Source of the DNA: an uncultured Clostridia bacterium
GTDB taxonomy: Bacteria > Bacillota > Clostridia > Christensenellales > UBA1242
Assembly: GCA_947625955.1 (NCBI GenBank)
Contig: CANQQH010000006.1
Coordinates: 1-22,219 of the forward strand
Length of the DNA stretch: 22,219 bases
Reading direction: 5' to 3'
Below are positions 13,184-21,000 of the stretch, piece by piece. Each line of letters starts with the position of its first letter. Position 1 is the first letter of the stretch. Below the pieces are notes generated by a model that had not been told where the DNA came from, searched no databases, and saw only the letters and a list, made by a program, of their open reading frames with translations. Both the position numbers and the translations under genes were made by a program.

Positions 13184-14656
13184 CTATTCTGCAACGCCGA
13201 TAAATTCTGCCTTGCCAACTTCTTTATCTGAGCCATCCTCGTTTGTTGGAGTCTCAATGCTGATGCGATAGAGATAGGTTCTTTTATAGGCTGTGTCGGT
13301 ATAGAAGCCGTAGATATAGCCATCAATAATTTCTGGCGCCATTCTTCCACTTGCAGCATCAAGCTTTGTTGTTGAGAGCTTGATTGGATAGTTTTCTTCA
13401 TTATTTTCGGTGTCGATATTCTTATACTTGATTTTATAAATAAGGTTTGTGCTTGAAGAGTTGCTTGAACTTGTTAGTTGATAGATAACATAGTCGCCGT
13501 CAGTTCCAATGAATGCAATCTTGTCGTTCGTTCCAAACTTATAAATCTTGCTTGCCTCATCTTCAACCATCTCGTTGTTTTCATATGAGATCTTGCGAAT
13601 CCAAGTTCCGTCGAACACCAAGGCCTCAATCTTGCCATTTTCCTCAATGAAGACAATGTTCTCATAGCTCTTGTAGCAAACAATATCGTTTTGACTGAAC
13701 GACAACTCTTCGTCCTTTGCACCTGTGAACTTTTGAGCGTAAACAATTGTTGAACCAGATGCTTCCTCAGAATAGATCAAGAAGTCGTTTTTGATTGATA
13801 GAAGTGTTAGGGTGTGCCCCTCGCTGATTTGCTCTCTTGATGTTCCGTCTGGAAGGACTCTAAACACTCTTGAACCCTTCAAAACGGCGCTGTCGTTATC
13901 ATAGTTCAAAGTGAAATAAACATAGGCGTTTGTTTTTGCACTGGCTGAATATGAGTCGCCCGAGTTTTGCGAAAGCACGCAAGCCGTCACGTCTTTTTCA
14001 ACGAAGTTAGTTTCGATCTTGTTTCCAATCTTGAAAGATGAAACGGTCTTGTTGTTTTTCTCATACACAACGAGGTTCAAGGTTTTGCCCTGCTTATAGT
14101 AGGTATAGTCGATAGTATCGTCGCTTTGAACAGTTGTGTAGAGAGTTTGCTCAGCCTTTGTTTTGAGGTCGTACCTTTTGAAAACTGTCCTGCCATAGAG
14201 CATTTCACCATCACGGTTTCTGCTTGTGCATGGGGTTGAATAGTAGAGGAAGCCGCCAAAGATAAAGAGTGAGCCCTCGTCAAACCCAGTGAGGCTTGAA
14301 ACAACTCTTTCAATCTTTGCAAATTCCTTTGCTGGTTCTTCTTCCTCATCCTCACCATCAGTTTCCGGCTCGACATTTGCCGGCTCTTTATAGTCGATTG
14401 TTCGGTCAGCTTTGGTCTTCACTCTATAAATCGCGGATTGAACATTTTTTGCTTTCACATTTGTTTCATTAACCGACTTTGTTCCGTTGATAAAATATAG
14501 CCATCCGTCATAATAGACAGCAACCCCGTCGTTTGAAATAACTTGTTTGTTATCATTGGTTGTTTCGCTAAGTTTAGGCTTGCCGCAGCCAGCGAAGCTT
14601 AGGCAAGTGCAAACGCAAATAAGAACGATTAAAAATGATTTTAGAAATTTTTTCAT
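13184..14656 (-). CDS. Secreted lipoprotein with DUF5050-like beta-propeller
   Basis: Residues 1-23 form a lipoprotein signal peptide ending FAGC, with Cys24 as the lipidated residue. The -3 Phe is unusual for a lipobox but acceptable. A propeller-like repeat follows, for example GVAVYYDGWLYFING with SAIYRVKTKADRTIDY, then SLFIFGGFLYYSTP, NAYVYFTLNYDN, DFLIYSEEA, DYVIYQLTSS and GYIYGFYTD. These are the 'G.lYf.......iYri' strands of DUF5050 proteins. An acidic linker is near residues 100-110. The protein should sit on the outer face of the membrane as a binding or sensor domain; the ligand is unknown. It has its own tandem promoters and an AAGGA ribosome-binding site. Confidence 0.8.
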   Translation of the reverse strand: MKKFLKSFLIVLICVCTCLSFAGCGKPKLSETTNDNKQVISNDGVAVYYDGWLYFINGTKSVNETNVKAKNVQSAIYRVKTKADRTIDYKEPANVEPETDGEDEEEEPAKEFAKIERVVSSLTGFDEGSLFIFGGFLYYSTPCTSRNRDGEMLYGRTVFKRYDLKTKAEQTLYTTVQSDDTIDYTYYKQGKTLNLVVYEKNNKTVSSFKIGNKIETNFVEKDVTACVLSQNSGDSYSASAKTNAYVYFTLNYDNDSAVLKGSRVFRVLPDGTSREQISEGHTLTLLSIKNDFLIYSEEASGSTIVYAQKFTGAKDEELSFSQNDIVCYKSYENIVFIEENGKIEALVFDGTWIRKISYENNEMVEDEASKIYKFGTNDKIAFIGTDGDYVIYQLTSSSNSSSTNLIYKIKYKNIDTENNEENYPIKLSTTKLDAASGRMAPEIIDGYIYGFYTDTAYKRTYLYRISIETPTNEDGSDKEVGKAEFIGVAE

Positions 14657-14681
14657 ATCACGAAATCCTTAAAGCACGAAT

Positions 14682-14732
14682 ATTATATCAATTTACTTAT
14701 ATAATATACAATCGCACTGCCAACTTTGTCAA
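14682..14732 (-). promoter_or_regulatory. Tandem promoters of the lipoprotein gene
   Basis: Distal promoter on the minus strand: TTGACA (14732-14727), 18-bp spacer, TATATT (14708-14703). Proximal promoter: TTGTAT (about 14711-14706), 18-bp spacer, TATAAT (14687-14682). AAGGA lies about 10 nt before the ATG. Confidence 0.6.
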
Positions 14733-14758
14733 CTCATTTATAAAATTTTTGGGGTCAG

Positions 14759-15466
14759 TTACTTAATTTCAACCCTGTCGCCATCCGTGGCGCGCCTGAA
14801 ACTGAGAAAATACCCATTGTCGCCCGCATTTTTTGAGAAAAAATATTGATATAATCCATGATTCACCAAACTGTTTGCATCCTTGAAACCAACGCCAATT
14901 GCGAAGGGCACTTTGTTTCTATAAACAATGCCGGCGAACGCTCCGTCATCCTGCAATTCAACAAACCTTGAAAATGGAATTATCTTTTCAAGTTCGTCTG
15001 CGCGTTTGCATGACGAAAACAAGCCGAAAAGCTCTTTCTTTGTGTGCTCAAAAAAACTATTCTCCTGCCTCAAAAATAGAGTTTGCATGATATTATCGGT
15101 CAGTGCGTTGAGGTCATCATCTTTGTTTTCTGTTTGAAGTTTTCGATATTTTTCTTCAAATGTTTGCATAATTTCTTTTTCGCCCGAGACCTCACCCTTC
15201 ATCCCAGAAAAAGTCTGGCTGCCCGTTTTATAGCAAAACACGAAGTCATCCTCAAAACTATTTTCAAGCCTGAACTCACATAGGCAAGTTGCAATTCGCA
15301 TGAGCATGAATTTTTTGTTTGCATAAACAAACAAAATCCCATCACTTTTCTCTTTTTGATAGAATTTCAAAATGAGTTCATCACTTCTTTTTTTGAGTTC
15401 AACAAACTTCGTTGGAAGCGCCCCGTTCTCGCCTTGAAGTGAAATTATAACGCTGTCATAGACCAT
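14759..15466 (-). CDS. Hypothetical cytoplasmic protein, 235 aa
   Basis: No family is recognised. The product has no signal peptide or membrane segment. It is mixed alpha/beta, with an N-terminal part holding VYDSVIISLQGENGALPTKF and GILFVYANKKFMLMR and a helical middle (KYRKLQTENKDDDLNALTDNIM). The end, FAGIVYRNKVPFAIGVGF and LYQYFFSKNAGDNGYFLSF, resembles a small sensor-like fold with an aromatic-rich end. The start lacks a Shine-Dalgarno sequence; TATAGT lies 6 nt upstream of the ATG, but there is no good -35. It is 60 nt after rsmA and may belong to the tatD-rsmA operon. Confidence 0.65.
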   Translation of the reverse strand: MVYDSVIISLQGENGALPTKFVELKKRSDELILKFYQKEKSDGILFVYANKKFMLMRIATCLCEFRLENSFEDDFVFCYKTGSQTFSGMKGEVSGEKEIMQTFEEKYRKLQTENKDDDLNALTDNIMQTLFLRQENSFFEHTKKELFGLFSSCKRADELEKIIPFSRFVELQDDGAFAGIVYRNKVPFAIGVGFKDANSLVNHGLYQYFFSKNAGDNGYFLSFRRATDGDRVEIK

Positions 15467-15526
15467 GGCAACACTATACCCAAAATCATAACTTTTCGCG
15501 CATATTTTGATTGTGAAATCCTGTCG

Positions 15527-16321
15527 CTAATTTTTGTTTTTTAGCGCATTATAGACATTTCTTAGTTTATTAATGTCTAGCCCATCAGCCCTGGCTCCCG
15601 AACTTATTGAGAGCCCTTCAAGAATATTAATAAGCTCCGCCTTGGTTTTGTAGCCCGCTTTTTCAAGGTTGTTGACGAGCGTTTTTCTCTTCATTTGAAA
15701 GCTGGCTTTCAAAAATTCAATAAAGCCCTCATCCCCACTCTCACTTTTTAGTTTCAAATGCACAACGCACGAGTCAACATTTGGCGCAGGCGTGAACATT
15801 TTCCTTGAAACAATTCGCGTTATCTTTGCTTGCGTGTTGAGGCTAACAAGCGCCGAGAAAAAACCATAGTCGCCATTTTTCTCGGTTGCAACCATACGCT
15901 CCCCAACCTCTTTTTGCACCATGACCGTTATTGACCTTGGGCGGTTTTTGAGGCTGAACAACTTTGAAATTATGGGCGAAGTTATATAGTAGGGCAAGTT
16001 CGCAACAACAATAAAATCTTTGCCCGCGAGCTTTGCTAAATTTTCTTCATTAAAATTCAAAAAATCATCATAAATAATTTGAACATTGCCGTGCTCATTT
16101 TCAATCTCACTCAAAATAGGTTCAAGTTCTTTGTCTATTTCAAACGCAACAACCCTCTTTGCTTTCGCCGCGAGTTGCTTTGTGAGCGCGCCTGCGCCCG
16201 CGCCGATTTCAACAACAACATCCGTGCTTTGAACCTCGGCGTCTGAAACAATACTTTTGAGCAGGTTTGTGTCGGTCAAGAAATTTTGCCCGAACTTCTT
16301 TTTGAAATTCTTATACTCCAT
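15527..16321 (-). CDS. rsmA: 16S rRNA (adenine1518/1519-N6)-dimethyltransferase
   Basis: RsmA (KsgA) dimethylates two adenines in helix 45 of 16S rRNA during 30S assembly. Signatures are KKKFGQNFL (8-15), the SAM motif VEIGAGAGALT (37-47), FEID (60-63, ribose-binding acid), and the catalytic NLPYYITSPI (108-117). Later motifs are SITVMVQKEVGERM and FTPAPNVDSCV. Length of 264 aa is normal. The start is 4 nt after the tatD stop with AGGTAGAG as ribosome-binding site, giving the tatD-rsmA pair seen in Bacillus (there separated by rnmV). Confidence 0.96.
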   Translation of the reverse strand: MEYKNFKKKFGQNFLTDTNLLKSIVSDAEVQSTDVVVEIGAGAGALTKQLAAKAKRVVAFEIDKELEPILSEIENEHGNVQIIYDDFLNFNEENLAKLAGKDFIVVANLPYYITSPIISKLFSLKNRPRSITVMVQKEVGERMVATEKNGDYGFFSALVSLNTQAKITRIVSRKMFTPAPNVDSCVVHLKLKSESGDEGFIEFLKASFQMKRKTLVNNLEKAGYKTKAELINILEGLSISSGARADGLDINKLRNVYNALKNKN

Positions 16322-16324
16322 TCT

Positions 16325-17083
16325 CTACCTCATCTTTTTGTAGACATTATATGAGTTTTCGTTCGTGTGTTTCGTGAACTCCTCATAACTCATTTGATAT
16401 TCGTCTGCAAGTTTGAGCGCAACATACTTCACTCTTGACGGCTCGTTTTTCTGCCCCCTGAAAGGCTCGGGAGAAAGATAAGGGCTGTCGGTTTCAACCA
16501 GGATTTTATCAAGTGGAATATCTTTTATGAAGCTTCTGTCGCGTTTTTTGAAGGTGATGTTACCCGAAAACGAGATATAAAACCCAAGCGCCAAGAACTT
16601 TTCAAGATACTCTCTTGTGTCTGAAAAGCAATGGATGATGCAGTCAACAATATCGGCACGGCGATTTTTCAAAATTTGATATGTGTCCTCACTGGCGTCG
16701 CGGGTGTGGATGCAGATTGGCAAGCCGTGTTTTTTTGCAATAGTGATTTGCTTTTCAAAAACTTCTTTTTGCTTTTCCTTGTTGTTTGTTTCGTAGTGAT
16801 AGTCAAGCCCGATTTCGCCAATTGCAACAACTTTTTTCTCGCTAGCCAATCGGTCTATTTCATCAAGGTCGGCGTCTGTCACCTCGCCTGCATACTCAGG
16901 ATGAATCCCGACGGTCGTGAAAACTCTTGCGTTTTGGTTTGCAACTTCAACTCCTGCTCTGCTATCGTTAACGTCCGTGCCGATGTTGACAATTCTTTCA
17001 AGCCCATCCGCTTCAAGATTTGCAAGTATTTTTTCTTTTTCTACGCCCTCTGAAATAAGATGGCAATGCGTGTCTATAATCAT
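16325..17083 (-). CDS. tatD: TatD family metal-dependent deoxyribonuclease
   Basis: TatD enzymes are TIM-barrel metallohydrolases with 3'-5' nuclease activity. The 252-aa product carries all metal ligands: IDTHCHL (H6, H8), AIGEIGLDYHY (E90), ICIHTRDA (H126), IIHCFSD (H151) and VETDSPYLSP (D199). ATG 17083 is chosen because AGGAG lies 7 nt before it; the upstream ATG covers that site. It opens the tatD-rsmA operon and is divergent from spmA, sharing a 46-nt intergenic region. Confidence 0.93.
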   Translation of the reverse strand: MIIDTHCHLISEGVEKEKILANLEADGLERIVNIGTDVNDSRAGVEVANQNARVFTTVGIHPEYAGEVTDADLDEIDRLASEKKVVAIGEIGLDYHYETNNKEKQKEVFEKQITIAKKHGLPICIHTRDASEDTYQILKNRRADIVDCIIHCFSDTREYLEKFLALGFYISFSGNITFKKRDRSFIKDIPLDKILVETDSPYLSPEPFRGQKNEPSRVKYVALKLADEYQMSYEEFTKHTNENSYNVYKKMR

Positions 17084-17094
17084 TGATTTTCTCC

Positions 17095-17123
17095 TCATAA
17101 AACATAAGCTTCAAGCATAATTT
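17095..17123 (+). promoter_or_regulatory. Candidate sigma-E-like promoter of spmAB
   Basis: TCATAAA (17095-17101), 14-bp spacer, CATAATTT (17116-17123). This fits the KMATATT-N14-CATACAHT mother-cell sigma-E pattern at most conserved positions. The box ends 6 nt before ATG 17130 and no Shine-Dalgarno sequence is seen. Confidence 0.4.
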
Positions 17124-17129
17124 TTTAGC

Positions 17130-17735
17130 ATGAACAAAGTGTGGATTTTTATTATAACTGCGAGTGTTTGCGTTCTCATGTTTGTTGACCCCAGCTCAGT
17201 TCTAACAGGGCTCACAGCCGCATCCAACAGAGCTGTTAAACTTTCGCTTGAACTTCTTGCGATCTATGCCATTTGGATTGGAATTTTCACCATCTTGGAG
17301 CAAACGGGCATCACAAAGTGGCTTTCAAAACTGCTCTCTCCGCTGGTCAACTTCATCTTTGGCAAGAAGAACATTTCAGACGAAACGCGAAAATATGTTA
17401 GCATGAACATTTCTGCAAACATGCTTGGCATGGGCAGCGCCGCAACCCCGCTTGGCATCAAGGCGATTGAGAGCATGAACAAGGATAACCCCGACAAAAC
17501 AACCGTGACCTACCCCATGACCATGCTGATCATCATCTGCTGCACAGTGCTTCAATTTTTGCCAACAACCATAATGGGGCTGATGTCGTCGGCGGGAAGC
17601 AAGAATCCTTCGTCGATAGTTTTCCCGTCAATACTCGCGAGCATACTTTCAACCATAACTGGCGTTTTGCTTGTTAAGATTTCTCACTTCATCTCATCAA
17701 AGATAAAGGGAGGAAAAAACAAGAAAAATGGCTAG
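17130..17735 (+). CDS. spmA: Spore maturation protein A
   Basis: The 201-aa membrane protein has the nucleoside-recognition (Gate) domain of SpmA. Visible parts are the N-terminal helix KVWIFIITASVCVLMFV, SLELLAIYAIWIGIFTILEQTGI, LSKLLSPLVNFIFG, the conserved ISANMLGMGSAATPLGIKAIESM core, and further helices near YPMTMLIIICCTVLQFLPTTIMGLM and SILASILSTITGVLLVKI. SpmA and SpmB act together in dehydration of the spore core. The last codons overlap spmB by 8 nt. Its presence implies that the organism sporulates or descends from spore-formers. Confidence 0.93.
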   Translation: MNKVWIFIITASVCVLMFVDPSSVLTGLTAASNRAVKLSLELLAIYAIWIGIFTILEQTGITKWLSKLLSPLVNFIFGKKNISDETRKYVSMNISANMLGMGSAATPLGIKAIESMNKDNPDKTTVTYPMTMLIIICCTVLQFLPTTIMGLMSSAGSKNPSSIVFPSILASILSTITGVLLVKISHFISSKIKGGKNKKNG

Positions 17736-18234
17736 CTATATCATCCCTGCCGTTATAATTCTACTCTTTATTTATTGTCTTGTAAAGAATGTTAACGCCT
17801 ATGATAATTTTATATCGGGAGCAAAGAGCGCGGTCGACCTTTGCATCAACACCTTTCCCTACCTTGTTGCAATCTTCGTTGCCGTGGAGATGCTGAAAAT
17901 CAGCGGGATTTCGAGTTATATCTCGAAGTTGGTTGCGCCGGCTTTTAAATTTCTTGGCATTCCAAACGAACTCGTGGATTTCATGGTCATTCGGCCTTTT
18001 TCGGGCTCGGGCAGCATGGCGATGCTCAGCGACCTTTATCAAATGTATGGCCCCGACTCCTACGTTTCAAGATGCGCCAGCGTTATTGTCAGCTGCACCG
18101 ACACGGTTTTTTATATTGTTGCCGTGTATTTCAGCACGGTTAAAATAAAAAAACTCAAAGGCACGGTTTTCTTGGCACTTTTGAGTTGTTTTATTGGCAG
18201 TTTGTTTGCTTGCCTCATTTGCAGGTTCATCTAG
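17728..18234 (+). CDS. spmB: Spore maturation protein B
   Basis: The 168-aa polytopic protein has the second Gate-domain half. It shows NVNAYDNFISGAKSAVDLCINTFPYLVAIFVAVEMLKISG, LVAPAFKFLGIPNELVDFMVIRPFSGSGSMAMLSDLYQMYGPDSYVSRCASVIVSCTDTVFYIVAVYFSTV (the conserved part), and a C-terminal helix. The start lies inside the spmA end (8-nt overlap, AAGGGAGG just upstream). Its stop TAG shares the CTAG at 18231-18234 with the stop of the convergent trmN6. No terminator separates the two genes. Confidence 0.93.
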   Translation: MASYIIPAVIILLFIYCLVKNVNAYDNFISGAKSAVDLCINTFPYLVAIFVAVEMLKISGISSYISKLVAPAFKFLGIPNELVDFMVIRPFSGSGSMAMLSDLYQMYGPDSYVSRCASVIVSCTDTVFYIVAVYFSTVKIKKLKGTVFLALLSCFIGSLFACLICRFI

Positions 18235-18908
18235 GCTTTATTCATCTCGTTCGCATAAATAACCTTGCTCATCCTGAGCCCCGGCCTACCTTTCAAGGTT
18301 GCCTGAACCAAAAACACAACAGGCTCAGCGTTCTCCTTTGGATAGATAACTGAAATGAGCTTTGGTTCAAGAGCGTATTTTCTCAGCTCGGCTATAACAT
18401 CAACAAGGCGATCCACCCTGTGCACCATGAAGAGTTTGCCGCCATATTTCAAGACCTCGCTTGCAGACTTTATAACATTTTCAAGCGTGGTTGAAAGCTC
18501 CATTGTTGCGTTCGTTATCTCGTTTTTTTCTCTCCCATCCGCTTTGAGATATGGAGGGTTGCAAACAACAACATCGGCATAGCCAACAGAGAGGATTTTC
18601 GACGCGTCTTCAAGTTTTTCATTGTGAGCAAAGATGATGTTTTGAAGGTTGTTATGCTCAATATTCTTTTTTAGAAGCTCAAAAGGCTTTTTGTCTATTT
18701 CAAACGCATGAATTTCCTTTGGCTTTTGCTTTTTTGAAAGAAGTATTGAGATAACGCCCGACCCAGAACAAAATTCAACAACCTTTTTCTCAGGCAAAAA
18801 CTTCACAAAGTTGGCGAGCAAAACGCTATCACTTGTGAAGCAATAGCCCTTGGGGTCTTGAAAGATTTCAAGCCCAGCGAATTGAAGGTTGTCGAGGCGC
18901 AGATTCAT
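18231..18908 (-). CDS. trmN6: tRNA1(Val) (adenine37-N6)-methyltransferase-like (YabB/TrmN6)
   Basis: This SAM-dependent N6-adenine methyltransferase should modify A37 of a tRNA in the cytoplasm. The 225-aa protein has DPKGYCFTSDSVLLANFV at the start (the typical 'f.q...gf.f..DsvLLa.fv' of the family), the SAM motif VVEFCSGSGVISILL (43-57) and FEID. The catalytic NPPY (117-120) is followed by the family's KYGGKLFMVHRVDRL. It matches B. subtilis YabB both in sequence type and in position after ricT. Its ATG follows the ferredoxin stop directly (TAG-ATG), so translation is coupled. Confidence 0.88.
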   Translation of the reverse strand: MNLRLDNLQFAGLEIFQDPKGYCFTSDSVLLANFVKFLPEKKVVEFCSGSGVISILLSKKQKPKEIHAFEIDKKPFELLKKNIEHNNLQNIIFAHNEKLEDASKILSVGYADVVVCNPPYLKADGREKNEITNATMELSTTLENVIKSASEVLKYGGKLFMVHRVDRLVDVIAELRKYALEPKLISVIYPKENAEPVVFLVQATLKGRPGLRMSKVIYANEMNKA

Positions 18909-19079
18909 CTATTTCACTTCTGGTGCGCCAACAGGACAAATTCCAGCGCAGCCCCCACATGAGATGCAGATGTCTGCATTGATTGAAGCCTTGCCGTCTC
19001 TGATTGAGATTGCACCAACTGGGCAAACGTTCACACATGCCCCGCAGCCAACACACTTATCCGTTATTTGAAATGCCAT
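18909..19079 (-). CDS. Ferredoxin with two [4Fe-4S] clusters, 56 aa
   Basis: Two canonical cluster motifs, CVGCGACVNVCP and CISCGGCAGICP, ligate two [4Fe-4S] clusters in this small clostridial-type electron carrier. ATG 19079 is preferred over longer in-frame starts because AAGGAAGAAGGAT precedes it and 56 aa is the usual ferredoxin size. The first 23 nt overlap the end of ricT, and the stop abuts trmN6. It is therefore embedded in the ricT-trmN6 operon. RicT is itself part of a complex that carries [4Fe-4S] clusters, so a functional link is tempting but unproved. Confidence 0.92.
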   Translation of the reverse strand: MAFQITDKCVGCGACVNVCPVGAISIRDGKASINADICISCGGCAGICPVGAPEVK

Positions 19080-20043
19080 TTTTGTTATCCTTCTTCCTTT
19101 TGAATTTATTTCTTGAAAAGTTTTTGTGTGGTTTTTCTTGCGTTGTTTTCTCTTGCCCACTTTTTTCATGAGGCTGAGGTTTTTCCGCAACTTCGACTTT
19201 TATATTTTCATTGTTTTCCACAAGCTTTTCAACATTTTCATCGTTCTTCTCGCCGAGTTCGTCGAGAGCAAAGTCATAGATTGTGAAGCTATCGTCGTTC
19301 GCTTTCACCTTGACCGACACTCTTTCGCGCAGAACATCGTTATAAACAACAATGCCCTTCCCCTTTGGCGACATCACTTCACTATTGATTTTTGGAAGTT
19401 TTTTCAAACTTTCCTCGTAGTTCTTGTTTTCATATGCGAGACAGCACATAAGCCTTCCGCAAAGCCCACTAATCTTTGTTGGGGAAAGCGACAAGCCTTG
19501 GTTCTTTGCCATTTTCACAGTCACATGTTCAAAGTCTTTCAAAAATCTTGTGCAGCAGCATATCTCTCCGCAAGGTCCAAGCCCGCCCTTCACTTTCACC
19601 TCGTCGCGCTGGCCAACTTGATGAAGCTCAATTCGAACATGCAGCGCCGATGCAAGCTCTTTGAGAAGTTCGCGAAAGTCCACCCTGTCGTCAGCGGAGA
19701 ACTCAATGATGATCTTCGATGCGTCGAATGTGTATTCAGCCGAAACAATCTTCATTTCAAGCCCAAGTTTCTTGACTTTTTCCTTGATGAGCGGAATATC
19801 TTTTGTTGCCTTTTGGCAAAGTTCTTTCCATCTCGCCTTGTCTTGACTGGTTGCCTTTCTAACAATAGGTTTGAGTTCTTCGTTTGTTTCTTCAATCTCT
19901 TTGATAGGCGTTGCAATCTTGCCGAGCGAAAGGCCATAGCTATTTTCAACAATAACCTCTTCGCCCAAATCAAAACTCATGTTGCCGCAAGAAAAGGAAT
20001 ACACCTTGCTTGAAGAAAACTTGACGCCCACTACTCTTTGCAT
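19057..20043 (-). CDS. ricT: PSP1-domain protein RicT (YaaT)
   Basis: RicT, with RicA and RicF, forms the Y-complex that helps RNase Y cleave mRNAs; it also affects competence, sporulation and biofilms. The PSP1 domain is clear: VVGVKFSSSKVYSFSCG (1-20), LGLEMKIVSAEYTFDASKIIIEFSADDRVDFRELLKELA, then two Cys-rich motifs GPCGEICCC (156-164) and GLCGRLMCCLAYE (193-204), which hold the Fe-S cluster ligands. The last about 60 residues are a charged, probably disordered tail (KPQPHEKSGQEKTTQEKP). It overlaps holB by 13 nt, with GAGG upstream of the ATG. The order holB-ricT-trmN6 is that of B. subtilis. Confidence 0.95.
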   Translation of the reverse strand: MQRVVGVKFSSSKVYSFSCGNMSFDLGEEVIVENSYGLSLGKIATPIKEIEETNEELKPIVRKATSQDKARWKELCQKATKDIPLIKEKVKKLGLEMKIVSAEYTFDASKIIIEFSADDRVDFRELLKELASALHVRIELHQVGQRDEVKVKGGLGPCGEICCCTRFLKDFEHVTVKMAKNQGLSLSPTKISGLCGRLMCCLAYENKNYEESLKKLPKINSEVMSPKGKGIVVYNDVLRERVSVKVKANDDSFTIYDFALDELGEKNDENVEKLVENNENIKVEVAEKPQPHEKSGQEKTTQEKPHKNFSRNKFKRKKDNKNGISNNG

Positions 20044-20996
20044 TTAACTTTAACCTCCACAACTTTCAGCAAAAATTCATCGACTGCACTAGTCATAGAC
20101 ACATTATAGACCAAATCCTCTTTAAGTTGCAAACAATATTCAACTATTTTATATAATGCTTTGAGAGAAAAATCCGTTGCAATGAGTTTGAGCTCGTCGA
20201 TTTTGTGCGAATTGCTAACGAGTTCAAAGTTCTTTGTTTTCACCATGATAAGGTCGCGAACAATAAGCATGAAAAGGTCGGCAAGCTCGTTTTTGTCGAT
20301 AGTTTTTGCGCCGAACAAACTTGAATAGTCAAGCACATCACGGCTGGAATTCATCTTGTAGAGACACTTGAAAACATTTTGATAGAGCTTCAAAAAGTCC
20401 TTGTCAAGCGACATTTTGAGCGCCCTTGAAAACACTCCGCCCGAGCACGACGCGCAAATGTTGATTTCCTTTTCGCTGGCTCCCGCACTTTTGAGCAGTT
20501 CTGCAATTGTTTCCTTGCTTAGCAAATCCAGTTCAATCTTTTTTGAGCGCGACAAAACAGTTTGCAGCAGCTTTTTTTCCTGCGTTGAAACAAGAATGAA
20601 AAACGCGCTTTTGGGCGGCTCTTCTATTGTTTTGAGGAGCTTGTTTTGCGCATCTTCAAGCACATTTTGCATATTGAGAAGAATATAAACCTTTGCATCG
20701 CTCTCATATGGCCTAACATACACATCGCTTGCAATCTCAGTTGCCTTGGTTGTGTTTATTTTCTCGTTCTGCCCAAAAACAATAACGTCAGGATGCACGC
20801 CCTTTTGAATATTTCTTTGCTCAGTCGAGCCTTCTTTTGCATCCAAAACGAGCTCAGCCAAGATTTTTGCAAACTCAAAAGCATAGTCAACGTCTTCGCT
20901 GAGCAATAGATATGTATGGCTGAGCCTCGACAACTTCTTGTCTTGGCACACAATTCGATATGCGTTTGTCGATAAAATCGCCTGCCTATAATCCAT
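20031..20996 (-). CDS. holB: DNA polymerase III delta' subunit, degenerate AAA+
   Basis: Delta' is the non-hydrolysing stator subunit of the clamp loader. The 321-aa product is recognised by SHTYLLLSED (the position of the P-loop strand), HPDVIVF (68-74), VYILLNMQNVLEDAQNKLLKTIEEPP (103-128) and TQEKKLLQTVLSRSKKIEL, plus gene order before ricT. No Walker A sequence remains, and the four-Cys zinc module usual after the P-loop is missing. The SRC motif reads SRS. Delta' proteins often lose ATP binding, but loss of the zinc module too is uncommon. The start ATG 20996 has no Shine-Dalgarno sequence. Confidence 0.88.
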   Translation of the reverse strand: MDYRQAILSTNAYRIVCQDKKLSRLSHTYLLLSEDVDYAFEFAKILAELVLDAKEGSTEQRNIQKGVHPDVIVFGQNEKINTTKATEIASDVYVRPYESDAKVYILLNMQNVLEDAQNKLLKTIEEPPKSAFFILVSTQEKKLLQTVLSRSKKIELDLLSKETIAELLKSAGASEKEINICASCSGGVFSRALKMSLDKDFLKLYQNVFKCLYKMNSSRDVLDYSSLFGAKTIDKNELADLFMLIVRDLIMVKTKNFELVSNSHKIDELKLIATDFSLKALYKIVEYCLQLKEDLVYNVSMTSAVDEFLLKVVEVKVKCKE

Positions 20997-21000
20997 ACCT

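Noticed and set aside
19080..19190. 37-residue extension of the ferredoxin
   Set aside because: The extension is the out-of-frame tail of ricT, very basic, and a strong ribosome-binding site precedes the inner ATG.
19126..20013. 295-codon open frame on the plus strand antisense to ricT
   Set aside because: It is the reverse complement of a well-supported gene. The product has no recognisable motifs and a composition rich in Phe, His and Cys expected from reading RicT codons backwards, and there is no ribosome-binding site.
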